From contig CANDJX010000035.1 of the NCBI GenBank assembly GCA_947385185.1, positions 1 to 13,127 of the forward strand: a DNA stretch of 13,127 nucleotides, read 5' to 3'. Source of the DNA: an uncultured Clostridia bacterium (lineage in GTDB: Bacteria > Bacillota > Clostridia > Christensenellales > Pumilibacteraceae). Below, piece by piece: positions 1 to 7,083 of the stretch; positions within the stretch are counted from its first letter, which is position 1; every line of letters starts with the position of its first letter. Made by a program: the position numbers and the translations under genes. Below the pieces are notes generated by a model that was given only the letters and a program-made list of their open reading frames with translations, was not told the DNA's origin and did no database searches.

Positions 1-45
1 GATTCCTGTAAGTGACTGGAGTTCAGACGTGTGCTCTTCCGATCT
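1..45. other. Illumina P7-side adapter left on contig end
   Basis: Bases 12-45 match the Illumina TruSeq read-2 adapter (beginning GTGACTGGAGTTCAGACG and ending CTTCCGATCT). Bases 4-11 (TCCTGTAA) sit where the sample index lies, and bases 1-3 (GAT) fit the end of the P7 primer. This is not biological sequence. The gatB reading frame runs intact up to base 46 and stops making sense beyond it. Confidence 0.97.
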
Positions 46-342
46 CGGCAGATCGAACTGGCTCGTCTGCCACGCTTTGGGCAGGTCGGGATAGAAATAG
101 TTTTTTCTGTCCCATTTGGAGAATTTCGATATTTTGCTCCCGATCGCGCAACCGGCTTTGACCGTATATTCGACCGCCTTTTTATTGAGCACGGGAAGCA
201 CGCCCGGGTGTCCCGCGCACACGGGGCATGTATGCGAATTAGGCTCGCCGCCGAACTTGTTTAAGCACGAGCAAAAAAGTTTGCTCTCTGTTTTGAGCTC
301 GCAATGGACTTCGAGTCCTATCGTTACGATATAATCGCTCAT
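46..342 (-). CDS. gatB: Asp-tRNA(Asn)/Glu-tRNA(Gln) amidotransferase subunit B, 5' part only
   Basis: GatB binds mischarged Asp-tRNA(Asn) or Glu-tRNA(Gln), activates the side chain with ATP, and amidates it using ammonia delivered from GatA. Only the first 99 codons are present, because the contig end and adapter cut the gene; the family is normally about 475 residues. The family N-terminus is clear: MSDYIVTIGLEVHCELKT, then EPN around residue 33, and the conserved DRKNYFYPDLPK at 78-89. Cysteines at about 24, 26, 39 and 42 (CSC and CPVC) look like the zinc-binding variant of GatB. The ATG overlaps the gatA TGA as ATGA and is preceded by an AGGAGG site, so translation is probably coupled to gatA. 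Confidence 0.96.
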
Positions 343-1763
343 TTTGCCTCCTTTGCTCTCTCGTATATGCCGGCGAGCGAGAACAGCGTTTCTTCGCAAT
401 ACGCCTTGCCGATGAGTTGTATTCCGATCGGAAGCCCGTCGGAGTCCTTACCGCAGCAAAGCGACAGACCCGGAAGCCCCGCGATATTGACGGGCACGGT
501 GAAAATATCGCCGAGATATGCGTCTACGGGGTTGGTGATCTTCTGCCCGAGTTTATACGCCGTTGTCGGCGCGGTCGGACAGATAAGAGCGTCGCACTTT
601 GCAAGCGCTTCGTCGAAGTCCTTTTTGATCAGAGTGCGCGCCTTGCTCGCCTTGAGATAGAACGCGTCGTAATATCCCGACGAAAGCACAAAGTTGCCGA
701 GCATTATGCGACGTTTGACTTCGGGACCGAAAAACTCGGTGCGCGATTTATAATAAATCTCCTGCAGGTTTTTACAGCCTTCCGCGCGCCGTCCGTATTT
801 TATGCCGTCGTAACGCGACAGGTTGCTCGTCGCCTCCGCCGACGACAGAATATAATAGCACGCAAGCGCCATGTCGAAGCTCTTTATATCCACTTCGACG
901 ATCTCCGCGCCGTTATCCTTATAGAAAGCAATCGCTTTTTCCGTTGCCGACTTGATGTCGGGCGAAAGCGCGGACGGAAAAAATTCCTTCGCAACGCCGA
1001 TCCTGCGACCTTTCAGACTCGTGAATTTCTCGCCGAGATTGAGGTTACCCGAATAAGACGTCGAATCGTTTTTGTCATAGCCTTTGATTACGTCGTAAAC
1101 GTATCTGCAATCGTCTACCGTGCGGGTCATCGGACCTATCTGATCGAGCGACGACGCGAACGCTATGAGCCCGTAACGCGATACTGCGGAATACGTCGGT
1201 TTCAGACCGACCACGCCGTTGAACGACGCGGGCTGACGTATCGACCCGCCCGTGTCCGAACCGAGCGCCATATACGCCTGGTACGACGCGACCGCGCACG
1301 CGGAACCGCCCGAGCTGCCGCCCGGAACTCTCGTGTCGTCCACGGCGTTTTTAACCGTCTTAAACGCGGAATACTCGCTCGACGACCCCATGGCGAACTC
1401 GTCCATGTTCGTTTTGCCGACGATCACCGCGCCCGCTTCTTTGAGCTTTTTTACTACGAATGCGTCGTAAGGCGGAACGTAGTTTTCGAGGAAACGCGAC
1501 GCGCACGTCGTGCGTATACCTTCCGTGCAGATATTATCTTTAACCGCAACGGGCACGCCGAGAAGCGGCTTATCTTCACCCGCCGCGATGGCTTTGTCCG
1601 CTTCTTTCGCCGCGGCGAGCGCTTCGTCCGCGCACACCGTAACGTATGCGCCGAGATCGGATTTTTTTTCGATCTGCTTAAGGACGGCGTTCGTGACTTC
1701 TACCGAACTAACCTTTTTTCCGGCAAGGTCGCGTTTGATTTCAAGCAAGGATTTTTCTATCAT
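339..1763 (-). CDS. gatA: Asp-tRNA(Asn)/Glu-tRNA(Gln) amidotransferase subunit A (glutaminase)
   Basis: GatA hydrolyses glutamine and passes the ammonia through a tunnel to GatB for transamidation of mischarged tRNA in the cytoplasm. The 474-residue product has the full amidase signature. The Ser-cis-Ser-Lys triad is visible as Lys75 (VAVKDN), Ser150 (GGSSGGSA) and Ser174 (GSDTGGSIRQPA). The spacing of 75 and 24 residues matches characterised GatA proteins. Length is normal for the family. The ATG has a strong AAGGAGG site that begins inside the gatC stop region, 9 bases after gatC. The 3' end overlaps gatB by four bases (ATGA). No damage to the reading frame is seen. Confidence 0.98.
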   Translation of the reverse strand: MIEKSLLEIKRDLAGKKVSSVEVTNAVLKQIEKKSDLGAYVTVCADEALAAAKEADKAIAAGEDKPLLGVPVAVKDNICTEGIRTTCASRFLENYVPPYDAFVVKKLKEAGAVIVGKTNMDEFAMGSSSEYSAFKTVKNAVDDTRVPGGSSGGSACAVASYQAYMALGSDTGGSIRQPASFNGVVGLKPTYSAVSRYGLIAFASSLDQIGPMTRTVDDCRYVYDVIKGYDKNDSTSYSGNLNLGEKFTSLKGRRIGVAKEFFPSALSPDIKSATEKAIAFYKDNGAEIVEVDIKSFDMALACYYILSSAEATSNLSRYDGIKYGRRAEGCKNLQEIYYKSRTEFFGPEVKRRIMLGNFVLSSGYYDAFYLKASKARTLIKKDFDEALAKCDALICPTAPTTAYKLGQKITNPVDAYLGDIFTVPVNIAGLPGLSLCCGKDSDGLPIGIQLIGKAYCEETLFSLAGIYERAKEAK

Positions 1764-1772
1764 ACGCCCTCC

Positions 1773-2063
1773 TTATTCCACCACGCGCGGCACGATGTAA
1801 GAGTTCATATCGCGTTCGGGCGCGCAGGACAAAAGTTTTTCTCTGTCGAACGGCTCGCCCGCCGCGTCCTCGCGAAGCACGTTGACCGCCGAAAGTATAT
1901 GCGCGGTCGCGGGCACTGCCGACGCGTCGAACGAATCGAGCGTTTCCATTTGCCCGAGAAGAGCGGCAAAATGCTTTTCCATGTTCTTTTCCTCATCGGG
2001 AGAAAGGGTTATACGGCTGAGCATAGCCGTATGCCTGATAGTTTCGGGTGTTATTTTTTCCAT
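1773..2063 (-). CDS. gatC: Asp-tRNA(Asn)/Glu-tRNA(Gln) amidotransferase subunit C
   Basis: GatC is the small subunit that wraps around the GatA-GatB interface and stabilises GatA. The product is 96 residues, the usual size. It shows the family pattern: an N-terminal helix with HTAMLSRITLSPDEE, a middle section containing LDSFDASAVPATA, then the NVLREDAAGEP loop, and a C-terminal CAPERDMNSYIVPRVVE. The last segment matches the AP-x(n)-Y-x-VP-x-V ending of the family. The start codon has an AGGAGG site 16 bases downstream of the hisF stop, placing it in the same operon as hisH and hisF. Confidence 0.96.
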   Translation of the reverse strand: MEKITPETIRHTAMLSRITLSPDEEKNMEKHFAALLGQMETLDSFDASAVPATAHILSAVNVLREDAAGEPFDREKLLSCAPERDMNSYIVPRVVE

Positions 2064-2079
2064 AAATTTCCTCCTGAAA

Positions 2080-2832
2080 TCACAGTCTTACCGGCACGCC
2101 TTCGCCGGCGAGATATTTTTTCAGATTTTCGATTTCGAGTTGTCTGAAGTGAAACAGCGACGCCGCAAGCGCCGCGTCCGCGCCCGCTTCGAACGCCTGT
2201 CTGAAATGTTCGGGCTTTCCGGCGCCGCCCGACGCGATGACCGGAATGCCTACGGCTTTGGATACCGCCGCGGTCAGATCGAGGTCGAAGCCCTTTTTCG
2301 TTCCGTCCGCGTCCATGCTCGTAAGGAGTATTTCCCCCGCGCCGAGCCTCGCTCCTTCCGCCGCCCATTCGACCGCGTCAATGCCCTCGTTTTTTCTGCC
2401 GCCCGAGGTATAGACGACCCAGTGACCGTCCTCTCTTTTCGCGTCGATTGCAAGAACTATGCACTGACTGCCGAACAATTCCGCGCCTTCGCTTATAAGC
2501 TCGGGACGGCGGACCGCCGCGCTGTTTACGCCCACTTTATCCGCGCCCGCGCGAAGGATCTTACGCATATCGTCCGTGCTTCGCACGCCGCCGCCCACCG
2601 TGAACGGTATAAACAACCGCTCCGCGACGCGGCTTACCATATCGGCGACCGTTTCGTTCCCGCGGTAAGTCGCCGTAATATCGAGGAAAGTTATTTCGTC
2701 CGCGCCCGCGCGCTCATACGTCACGGCGTTTTCCACCGCGTCGCCCGCGTCTACGAGATCGACGAAATTCACTCCTTTTACCACCCGCCCGTCCTTTACG
2801 TCCAGACAGGGTATTATGCGTTTACTCGTCAT
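2080..2832 (-). CDS. hisF: Imidazole glycerol phosphate synthase, cyclase subunit HisF
   Basis: HisF uses ammonia from HisH to convert PRFAR into imidazole glycerol phosphate and AICAR, the branch step between histidine synthesis and purine salvage. The 250-residue (beta/alpha)8 barrel has the catalytic Asp11 (IIPCLDVKDGRVVKG) and Asp130 (VLAIDAKRED) at the canonical positions. Phosphate-binding loops FTVGGGVRS (77-85) and VIASGGAGK are intact. Length is normal. The gene starts 9 bases after the hisH stop with a GGAG site. It could in principle serve a nucleotide-sugar amidation pathway, as HisF paralogues do, but its sequence looks like the ordinary biosynthetic form. Confidence 0.97.
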   Translation of the reverse strand: MTSKRIIPCLDVKDGRVVKGVNFVDLVDAGDAVENAVTYERAGADEITFLDITATYRGNETVADMVSRVAERLFIPFTVGGGVRSTDDMRKILRAGADKVGVNSAAVRRPELISEGAELFGSQCIVLAIDAKREDGHWVVYTSGGRKNEGIDAVEWAAEGARLGAGEILLTSMDADGTKKGFDLDLTAAVSKAVGIPVIASGGAGKPEHFRQAFEAGADAALAASLFHFRQLEIENLKKYLAGEGVPVRL

Positions 2833-2841
2833 ATAACTCCG

Positions 2842-3444
2842 TCAGATTTTCAGAAAATTGCTTAAAACTTTCAGTCCCGCCCCGCCGCTCTTTTCGGGGT
2901 GAAACTGAGTGGCGAATATGTTCCCGCGCTCGACCGCCGCAGTGAAACGCTCGCCGTATTCGGCTGTCGCCGCCTCGTCGGACGGATCGTCGGCTTTGGC
3001 GCGATAGCTGTGCACGAAATAAAAATACTCGCCGCTGTTTATGCCGTCGAACAGACGGCTTTTAACGTTTACGTCAATGCTCGTCCAGGCTATATGCGGG
3101 AGTTTCAGCCCGCCCGCCGCGAGTTTTTCCACGCCGCCGCTTATCAGTCCGAGTCCTTCGTTGTGTCCGAACTCGGTAGAGTAGTCGAACATGAGTTGCA
3201 GCCCGAGACATATGCCGAGAATCGGCGCGCCTTTTTTCGCCGCGCTTACGAGCGCGTCCGCCGCGCCGTCCGAGCGAAGCCGCTTCATGCTTTCGCCGAA
3301 AGCGCCTACGCCGGGAAGTATTATCCTGCCCGCCGAGGCGATCTCGTCGGCTCGCGCCGTAATATGCGGAGTTTCACCGAGGAACCGAACGGCATTCACT
3401 ACGCTGCTTAAGTTCCCCGCTCCGTAATCGACTATCGTAACCAT
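2842..3444 (-). CDS. hisH: Imidazole glycerol phosphate synthase, glutaminase subunit HisH
   Basis: HisH is the class I glutamine amidotransferase that supplies ammonia to HisF. The 200-residue protein has the oxyanion loop PGVGAF (44-49) and the catalytic triad Cys79 (GICLGLQLM), His182 and Glu184 (QFHPEKSG). The start is fixed by the standard N-terminus MVTIVDYGAGNL. There is no Shine-Dalgarno sequence before this ATG, and the predicted transcription start lies within a base or two of it, so hisH is likely translated from a leaderless mRNA. It is the first gene of the hisH-hisF-gatC-gatA-gatB unit. No other his gene is present in the window. Confidence 0.97.
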   Translation of the reverse strand: MVTIVDYGAGNLSSVVNAVRFLGETPHITARADEIASAGRIILPGVGAFGESMKRLRSDGAADALVSAAKKGAPILGICLGLQLMFDYSTEFGHNEGLGLISGGVEKLAAGGLKLPHIAWTSIDVNVKSRLFDGINSGEYFYFVHSYRAKADDPSDEAATAEYGERFTAAVERGNIFATQFHPEKSGGAGLKVLSNFLKI

Positions 3445-3451
3445 ACGCTTT

Positions 3452-3481
3452 ATTATATAATAATCGCAAAACCAAAGTCAA
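3452..3481 (-). promoter_or_regulatory. Sigma-A-type promoter of the hisH-hisF-gatCAB operon
   Basis: On the minus strand a -35 box TTGACT (3476-3481) and a perfect -10 box TATAAT (3452-3457) are separated by 18 bases. Only seven bases (AAAGCGT) lie between the -10 box and the hisH ATG, which puts the transcription start at or next to the start codon. Confidence 0.75.
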
Positions 3482-3485
3482 TTGA

Positions 3486-3514
3486 TTGCGCCGCGCTTTT
3501 TGTTGTGGTATACT
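3486..3514 (+). promoter_or_regulatory. Probable extended -10 promoter for the 67-residue gene
   Basis: On the plus strand TATACT (3509-3514) is preceded by TGG, giving an extended -10 motif. The -35 match is weak (TTGCGC, 3486-3491, 17-base spacer). The start codon at 3521 falls exactly seven bases after the -10 box, again predicting a leaderless transcript. The promoter lies back to back with the hisH promoter. Confidence 0.5.
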
Positions 3515-3520
3515 GTCGGT

Positions 3521-3724
3521 ATGACCGAAAGAGATATTATGAGATTGTTCGATAACTACGACGGCGAGATTTCGCTGTCCGATTTTACGCCCGACGAGCT
3601 CGCCGAGCTTATTGCCGCGGAAGGCATTGCCGACCTGCCCGAAAGTTTCAAAGAAAAGTATTTTTCGAAATACGACGACGTAAAAGTCAATAATTCGAAA
3701 AAACTGTCCAAGTTGGATTGGTAA
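3521..3724 (+). CDS. Small acidic protein of unknown function
   Basis: The product is 67 residues, beginning MTERDIMRLFDNYDGEIS. It is acidic in its first half (EISLSDFTPDELAELIAAE) and lysine-rich near the end (NNSKKLSKLDW). It has no cysteine, no membrane segment and no signal peptide, and I do not recognise a family. The ATG at 3521 is chosen because it lies seven bases after an extended -10 box. A TTG 39 bases upstream has no ribosome site. The ATG at 3539, after AAAGAGA, is a possible alternative start. The codon use resembles the neighbouring genes, and the next gene starts 45 bases downstream on the same strand. Confidence 0.6.
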   Translation: MTERDIMRLFDNYDGEISLSDFTPDELAELIAAEGIADLPESFKEKYFSKYDDVKVNNSKKLSKLDW

Positions 3725-3769
3725 CGCGGCTTGAGCCCGGACGCATAGCATATACTGAACGGAGCGATT

Positions 3770-4387
3770 ATGAAAATAGAAATAACGCCTGACCGCGAAG
3801 AACAGTCGCGGCTCAATAACGAAGTCTGGCTCGCCGCAGCCGAAAGTATGCTGCCGAAAAAGGACAAAACCATCGTAAAACTCGCCGCGGCCGGAGTGCT
3901 CGCGATCGTGGCGATCGTGCTGCTTGTGATAAACATACTGAACGTTAAGCCGGACACCATGCTCATTATCGCAAACGTTGTCGTGCTTATCGCGACCGTC
4001 GTTGTCGCAAGCAACGTATCGGGCGACTATATCCTTGCGCGTCTGGCAAAAAAACGTATGATGAAAACAGCGAGCGAAACGCTCGACAAAACGTTCGGTC
4101 GGATCGGAAACGGAAAAATAATTTTCTCGTTCGACGATACCGTAAGCGTGGTTTATACCGAAACCGACGAAACGTTCGAGTGCCCGCGCTCGTCGCTCTC
4201 GGTCGCGGAAAAAGAAAACCTGCTTTCCGTAGACTTCCCTCGCGGGGACGACAGCGACTTTTATATCTTTTCCGAAGAAAATATCGGAAAAGATACGTTC
4301 GACAGTCTGCACGCGTATCTGCTTTCGTCCGGGTGCGAATACGTCACGCTTCTGAAAAACGATTCGGGCAAATACGAGATGGTATAA
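3770..4387 (+). CDS. Two-helix membrane protein with a YcxB-like cytoplasmic domain layout
   Basis: The 205-residue protein has a short cytoplasmic N-terminus, two adjacent hydrophobic helices (about 35-59 and 63-85), and a hydrophilic C-terminal domain of about 120 residues. That domain starts with GNGKIIFSFDDTVSVVYTET and ends with DTFDSLHAYLLSSG. The order of two helices followed by a beta-rich domain resembles the YcxB-like family of Bacillota, whose biochemical role is not known; the assignment rests on layout, not on a diagnostic motif. The ATG has a GGAG site (3761-3764). The gene is downstream of the 67-residue gene on the same strand and probably co-transcribed with it. Its TAA stop lies inside the first stem of a terminator. 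Confidence 0.75.
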   Translation: MKIEITPDREEQSRLNNEVWLAAAESMLPKKDKTIVKLAAAGVLAIVAIVLLVINILNVKPDTMLIIANVVVLIATVVVASNVSGDYILARLAKKRMMKTASETLDKTFGRIGNGKIIFSFDDTVSVVYTETDETFECPRSSLSVAEKENLLSVDFPRGDDSDFYIFSEENIGKDTFDSLHAYLLSSGCEYVTLLKNDSGKYEMV

Positions 4388-4421
4388 AAAGCTGTTACGC
4401 CGACCGGCGTAACAGCTTTTT
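4386..4421. terminator. Bidirectional rho-independent terminator between convergent genes
   Basis: A perfect inverted repeat of up to 17 base pairs pairs 4386-4402 with 4405-4421. Its core is GCTGTTACGCCG / CGGCGTAACAGC, and both ends are flanked by A5/T5 runs, so it can work on either strand. It terminates the membrane-protein gene on the plus strand and the SIMPL gene on the minus strand. Its first A residues are part of the TAA stop of the plus-strand gene. Confidence 0.92.
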
Positions 4422-4450
4422 GCCGCACAGTGCAATCCCTGCGCCGCTCT

Positions 4451-5239
4451 TTATTCCGCGGAAGTACCCGAAGCCGAGGGAGTCTCGGGAATCGGAGCCG
4501 CGGAAGCCTTAGGAGCGGAAACAGGCGCCGCGGGAGTCGGAGCGGTCGATACTTCGGGTTTTCTCGCAACAATCCGCTCGGAACGCGCCGGTTCGATCGC
4601 CCAGGTGAACGAAACCGAATCGGATACGTTTATATCGTCGGGTTCGATATCCATACTGCGCGCGCTCACGCCGGAATCCGCATTGCAGGCAAGAAAACGC
4701 GTGGGCGACTGCATATTGAGTCCCGCAAAATCATAATCGATTCGTATAAGATCGCCCAATTTTACGCCGCTCGCTTCCGCGAGAACCGACGCTTTGTCAT
4801 GAGCCGACTTCGCCGCGCGCGCAAGTATTTCAGACGACACTTCGTACTTATCCCTGACCGTAAAAGCGATACTGATTTCGGGGCTTGCCGCGCATGAAGT
4901 CGCGGCGGAAATCGCGTTGCCCAATTTTACGGGATCGAGGTCGAACGTCAATCTTAAAGTATGGACGCACCTGTACCCCAGAAACACCGACGTATAATTG
5001 CCTTTCATATCGGGCACGTTCTTTTTCTCCGTCGTCACGCGGAAATCCACGGTCTTTATCTCGCCTTTTTCAAAACCCGCGTTGCCGAAACTTCCGCGAA
5101 GCTCGTCCAGTTGTTTTTCGGCAAGAATCATAGCCGCGTCGTATCTTTCGTCGATTGAAGAAAGCACGAGAGTAAGCGCCGCAGTGTCCGGCTTGACGCT
5201 CACCTTGCCAACGCCTCTTACGGTAATCGTTTTATCCAT
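4451..5239 (-). CDS. SIMPL-domain (DUF541, YggE-like) protein
   Basis: The 262-residue protein begins with the family signature MDKTITVRGVGKVSVKPD followed by a long helix (ERYDAAMILAEKQLDEL). The repeated beta-helix architecture of SIMPL/DUF541 proteins continues to about residue 222. The family is linked to oxidative stress or envelope roles in some bacteria, but its biochemical activity is not established. No signal peptide is present, so this copy is predicted to be cytoplasmic. The last 39 residues (224-262) are a low-complexity Pro/Ala/Ser tail, unusual for the family. The ATG has a GGAG site. The gene has its own promoter and shares a bidirectional terminator with the convergent plus-strand pair. 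Confidence 0.9.
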   Translation of the reverse strand: MDKTITVRGVGKVSVKPDTAALTLVLSSIDERYDAAMILAEKQLDELRGSFGNAGFEKGEIKTVDFRVTTEKKNVPDMKGNYTSVFLGYRCVHTLRLTFDLDPVKLGNAISAATSCAASPEISIAFTVRDKYEVSSEILARAAKSAHDKASVLAEASGVKLGDLIRIDYDFAGLNMQSPTRFLACNADSGVSARSMDIEPDDINVSDSVSFTWAIEPARSERIVARKPEVSTAPTPAAPVSAPKASAAPIPETPSASGTSAE

Positions 5240-5346
5240 AACATATCTCCTTAACTGTTTTTGTTTTTCGCCCGACGGCTGCGATATACCGCCCGATTTT
5301 TCTTTTTCACAACCGTATCGCCCGTCGCAATGCGAATATATATTTT

Positions 5347-5355
5347 ATTATACCA
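5347..5355 (-). promoter_or_regulatory. Extended -10 promoter of the SIMPL gene
   Basis: The minus strand reads TGGTATAAT (5355 to 5347), a perfect -10 box with the TGn extension. No good -35 box is found at 16-18 bases. The predicted start near 5340 gives a leader of about 100 bases. Confidence 0.65.
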
Positions 5356-5417
5356 TACTTTTTGCAAAATGCATAGCAATTTCGGTCCGGCATTTCAAAT
5401 CGTATTTCGGGTTATCG

Positions 5418-5465
5418 AAAAAAAAACGCAAAAAAGGAAAGTTACAAGCCCGTAACTTTCCTTTT
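5418..5465 (-). terminator. Rho-independent terminator of the TasA-like/SipW array
   Basis: A perfect 14-base-pair stem (5432-5445 with 5452-5465, core GGAAAGTTAC / GTAACTTTCC) has a six-base loop. On the minus strand it is followed by T-rich sequence (TTTTTTGCGTTTTTTTT). It lies about 113 bases past the stop of the last gene in the array and upstream of the SIMPL promoter. Confidence 0.9.
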
Positions 5466-5577
5466 GCCGTTGTTATTCAATTATTTTGCTTATGTAAACA
5501 GCGAAAAGCCGAAAAAATCCGCAGCGAATGCAACTCGCTTGCAAAGTATTTTTATTTATTCTGCGTCGATAGGCGGC

Positions 5578-6498
5578 TTAATCATCGGTTCGGGAGTCTT
5601 CATCGTCGTTTATTTCCTCTATTTTATATTTGCGCGTGGAATTGTTTACGACGCGTTTTACGAGCCCGCGTTTCATAAGAGTCATATCGCCCTCGTACGG
5701 CATAAAATAATCTTTCGCCATATGTTTCGGATTCATGAACGCCTGATTCTTTTTCATTATGTCCGCAATCATTTCTTTGGCGTATTTAACGCGCTTTACG
5801 CTTTTTATACGATAAAGCGTCGGCGTATCCGCCATAGTAACGTTATTCGAAACGTCTTCTACCGTATATTTCGTATCCGTATAATCGGAGGGTTGCGTCG
5901 CAAGCAATAAACACAGCGTTTTGCCGCGCGCCATAAAACGTGCTACGTTCGTTTTTCTTAAGCGGAAAGTTTCATACCGCCAGCTCCAACGCGACTTTAC
6001 GTTTTCATATGAAAGCAGCTCGTTTTTCAGTTCGGAATACCAGCTCTTCGTTTCGTTTTTCATTTGGCAAATCTTCGCCATACAGCTGCGATCGTAACGT
6101 ATGCGCTCATGCTTTTCGGTAACGAAAGCGCTTTCGTCCTCATCGGATTCCTGCGTCGCGTCAATCGGCAAAATTTCCTGTTCGGGCTCGGTTTCTTCCT
6201 CGGGCTCGGTTTCTTCTTCGTCCTGCGTCGCGGAAACTTCTTCCCCGTTTTCCTCGTCCTGAGGCTCGGGCTCCGGCTCGGTCTGTTGTTCGGGTTCTTG
6301 CCCGTCATCGACCGCGGCGGTTTCTTCATCCTGCTCCGCCGTTTCTTCCGTTTCTTCGTTCTGCAAATTTTCGGTGATACGCGACAGCGCGGACAGTATG
6401 ACCTTAAGGAATATCATGAGCAGGATTCCGAGGATCGTCAGCACCACGATAAACCCGATCAGAACGTACATAAACACCAGTAATATTGTTTCGTCCAT
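5578..6498 (-). CDS. Membrane-anchored protein with acidic linker and conserved Bacillota C-terminal domain
   Basis: The 306-residue protein has one hydrophobic segment at about 5-38, then an extremely acidic Glu/Gln/Pro/Thr-rich linker (about 43-124, with repeats such as ETEPE). A conserved domain follows at about 137-283. That domain contains NETKSWYSELKNELLSY, VKSRWSWRYETFRL, RGKTLCLLL, DTKYTVEDVS and DTPTLYRIKS, and its last part is PYEGDMTLMKRGLVK. I recall this domain from many Clostridia proteins of unknown function but cannot name it. The ATG at 6498 is chosen because GGAG lies 10 bases before it; a GTG three codons upstream is too close to that site. It starts 22 bases after the preceding gene and is the last gene of the array. 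Confidence 0.78.
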   Translation of the reverse strand: MDETILLVFMYVLIGFIVVLTILGILLMIFLKVILSALSRITENLQNEETEETAEQDEETAAVDDGQEPEQQTEPEPEPQDEENGEEVSATQDEEETEPEEETEPEQEILPIDATQESDEDESAFVTEKHERIRYDRSCMAKICQMKNETKSWYSELKNELLSYENVKSRWSWRYETFRLRKTNVARFMARGKTLCLLLATQPSDYTDTKYTVEDVSNNVTMADTPTLYRIKSVKRVKYAKEMIADIMKKNQAFMNPKHMAKDYFMPYEGDMTLMKRGLVKRVVNNSTRKYKIEEINDDEDSRTDD

Positions 6499-6520
6499 TT
6501 CATTCACACTCCTTTAATTA

Positions 6521-7012
6521 TTATTCGGACGTAGATTTGCGTTTGGATTTTTTCGGTTTCGGTTCGTACCGTATTTCGAAAAACGGAAATTCGTCGAGTT
6601 CGTTTCTATCCAGACAATCGAGATACACTTCAAGCCATTCGGTTTTTTTGCACGCCGTAATGATCGCCGGATGCAGAAACCTCGTAAAAAACATTTCCGC
6701 AGCCAGACCGAAAGCCTTCAACGCCGAACCTTTACTCCGTTCCAGCACCAATGCGAACGTTTCTCTGAATCTCGATATGCACCCGTGCTTATACCTCGAC
6801 AGCGGAACGGTATATTTTTTCGCGATGAGTTCGTGTAAACCCGAGCATTCGGGTTCGTCACGCAGAATTTTTTGCAGTTTTTTGACCGAGTACGGTAATA
6901 CGACCACGTTTCGCGCCGCGGAAATCACGAGGACGTTCTCGTCAAACGTTTCGACTGCGGATTCTTGCGATTTTTCGGTTAAGTCGTTATTCTCTCCCGC
7001 TTTCATTGTCAT
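6521..7012 (-). CDS. Conserved protein of unknown function
   Basis: The 163-residue product has no signal peptide or membrane segment. It has a beta-rich start (ENVLVISAARNVVVLPYS, 25-42) followed by mostly helical sequence with CISRFRETFALVLER and MFFTRFLHPAIITACKK. A Lys-rich tail (152-159) closes it. The pattern looks conserved but I cannot assign a family or function. The frame is open upstream to 7135, but the GGGAGG site favours the ATG at 7012 (8-base spacing); the ATGs at 7018 and 7006 are alternatives. It lies 71 bases downstream of the DUF4832 fusion gene and 13 bases before the next stop-start junction, so it is part of the array. Confidence 0.72.
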   Translation of the reverse strand: MTMKAGENNDLTEKSQESAVETFDENVLVISAARNVVVLPYSVKKLQKILRDEPECSGLHELIAKKYTVPLSRYKHGCISRFRETFALVLERSKGSALKAFGLAAEMFFTRFLHPAIITACKKTEWLEVYLDCLDRNELDEFPFFEIRYEPKPKKSKRKSTSE

Positions 7013-7028
7013 TGACATGACCTCCCGT

Positions 7029-7080
7029 CGGACGCTCCTGCGATCGCAGTCGCCGCAATCGCGCGGCAAACGCACGTCCG
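7029..7080 (-). other. Predicted three-way-junction RNA between array genes
   Basis: Three nested complementary blocks fit a junction. An outer stem pairs 7029-7034 with 7075-7080 (CGGACG/CGTCCG). One inner arm is the perfect palindrome CTGCGATCGCAG (7038-7049). The other inner arm pairs GCCGC (7052-7056) with GCGGC (7063-7067). There is no U-tract, so it is not a terminator. It sits just before the ribosome site of the 163-residue gene and could affect mRNA processing or translation. Confidence 0.45.
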
Positions 7081-7083
7081 GGC

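Larger units (their letters stand above)
5240..5577. other. Intergenic region, 338 bases
   Basis: This gap holds the ribosome site and leader (about 100 bases) of the SIMPL gene, its promoter (5347-5355), and the terminator of the upstream minus-strand array (5418-5465). Between 5466 and 5577, the 3' untranslated part of the 306-residue gene, I see only AT-rich sequence with a weak four-base-pair hairpin. No RNA gene or convincing small reading frame was found. Confidence 0.7.

Noticed and set aside
417..2147. Long plus-strand open frame of 576 codons opposite gatA and gatC
   Set aside because: It is a shadow of gatA/gatC codon use; the product is Arg-rich without any motif, and the minus-strand genes have complete active sites.
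1882..2865. Plus-strand open frame of 327 codons opposite hisF and gatC
   Set aside because: It lies wholly across hisF and gatC, is Arg/Tyr-rich, and has no ribosome site or family resemblance.
3751..3756. TATACT as a separate promoter for the two-helix membrane protein
   Set aside because: The only TTG-like -35 box is 14 bases away, too short, and the gene can be transcribed from the promoter at 3486-3514.
3374..4435. Minus-strand open frame of 353 codons across the membrane-protein gene
   Set aside because: It crosses the strong terminator at 4386-4421 and the hisH promoter region, and its product is a low-quality antisense sequence.
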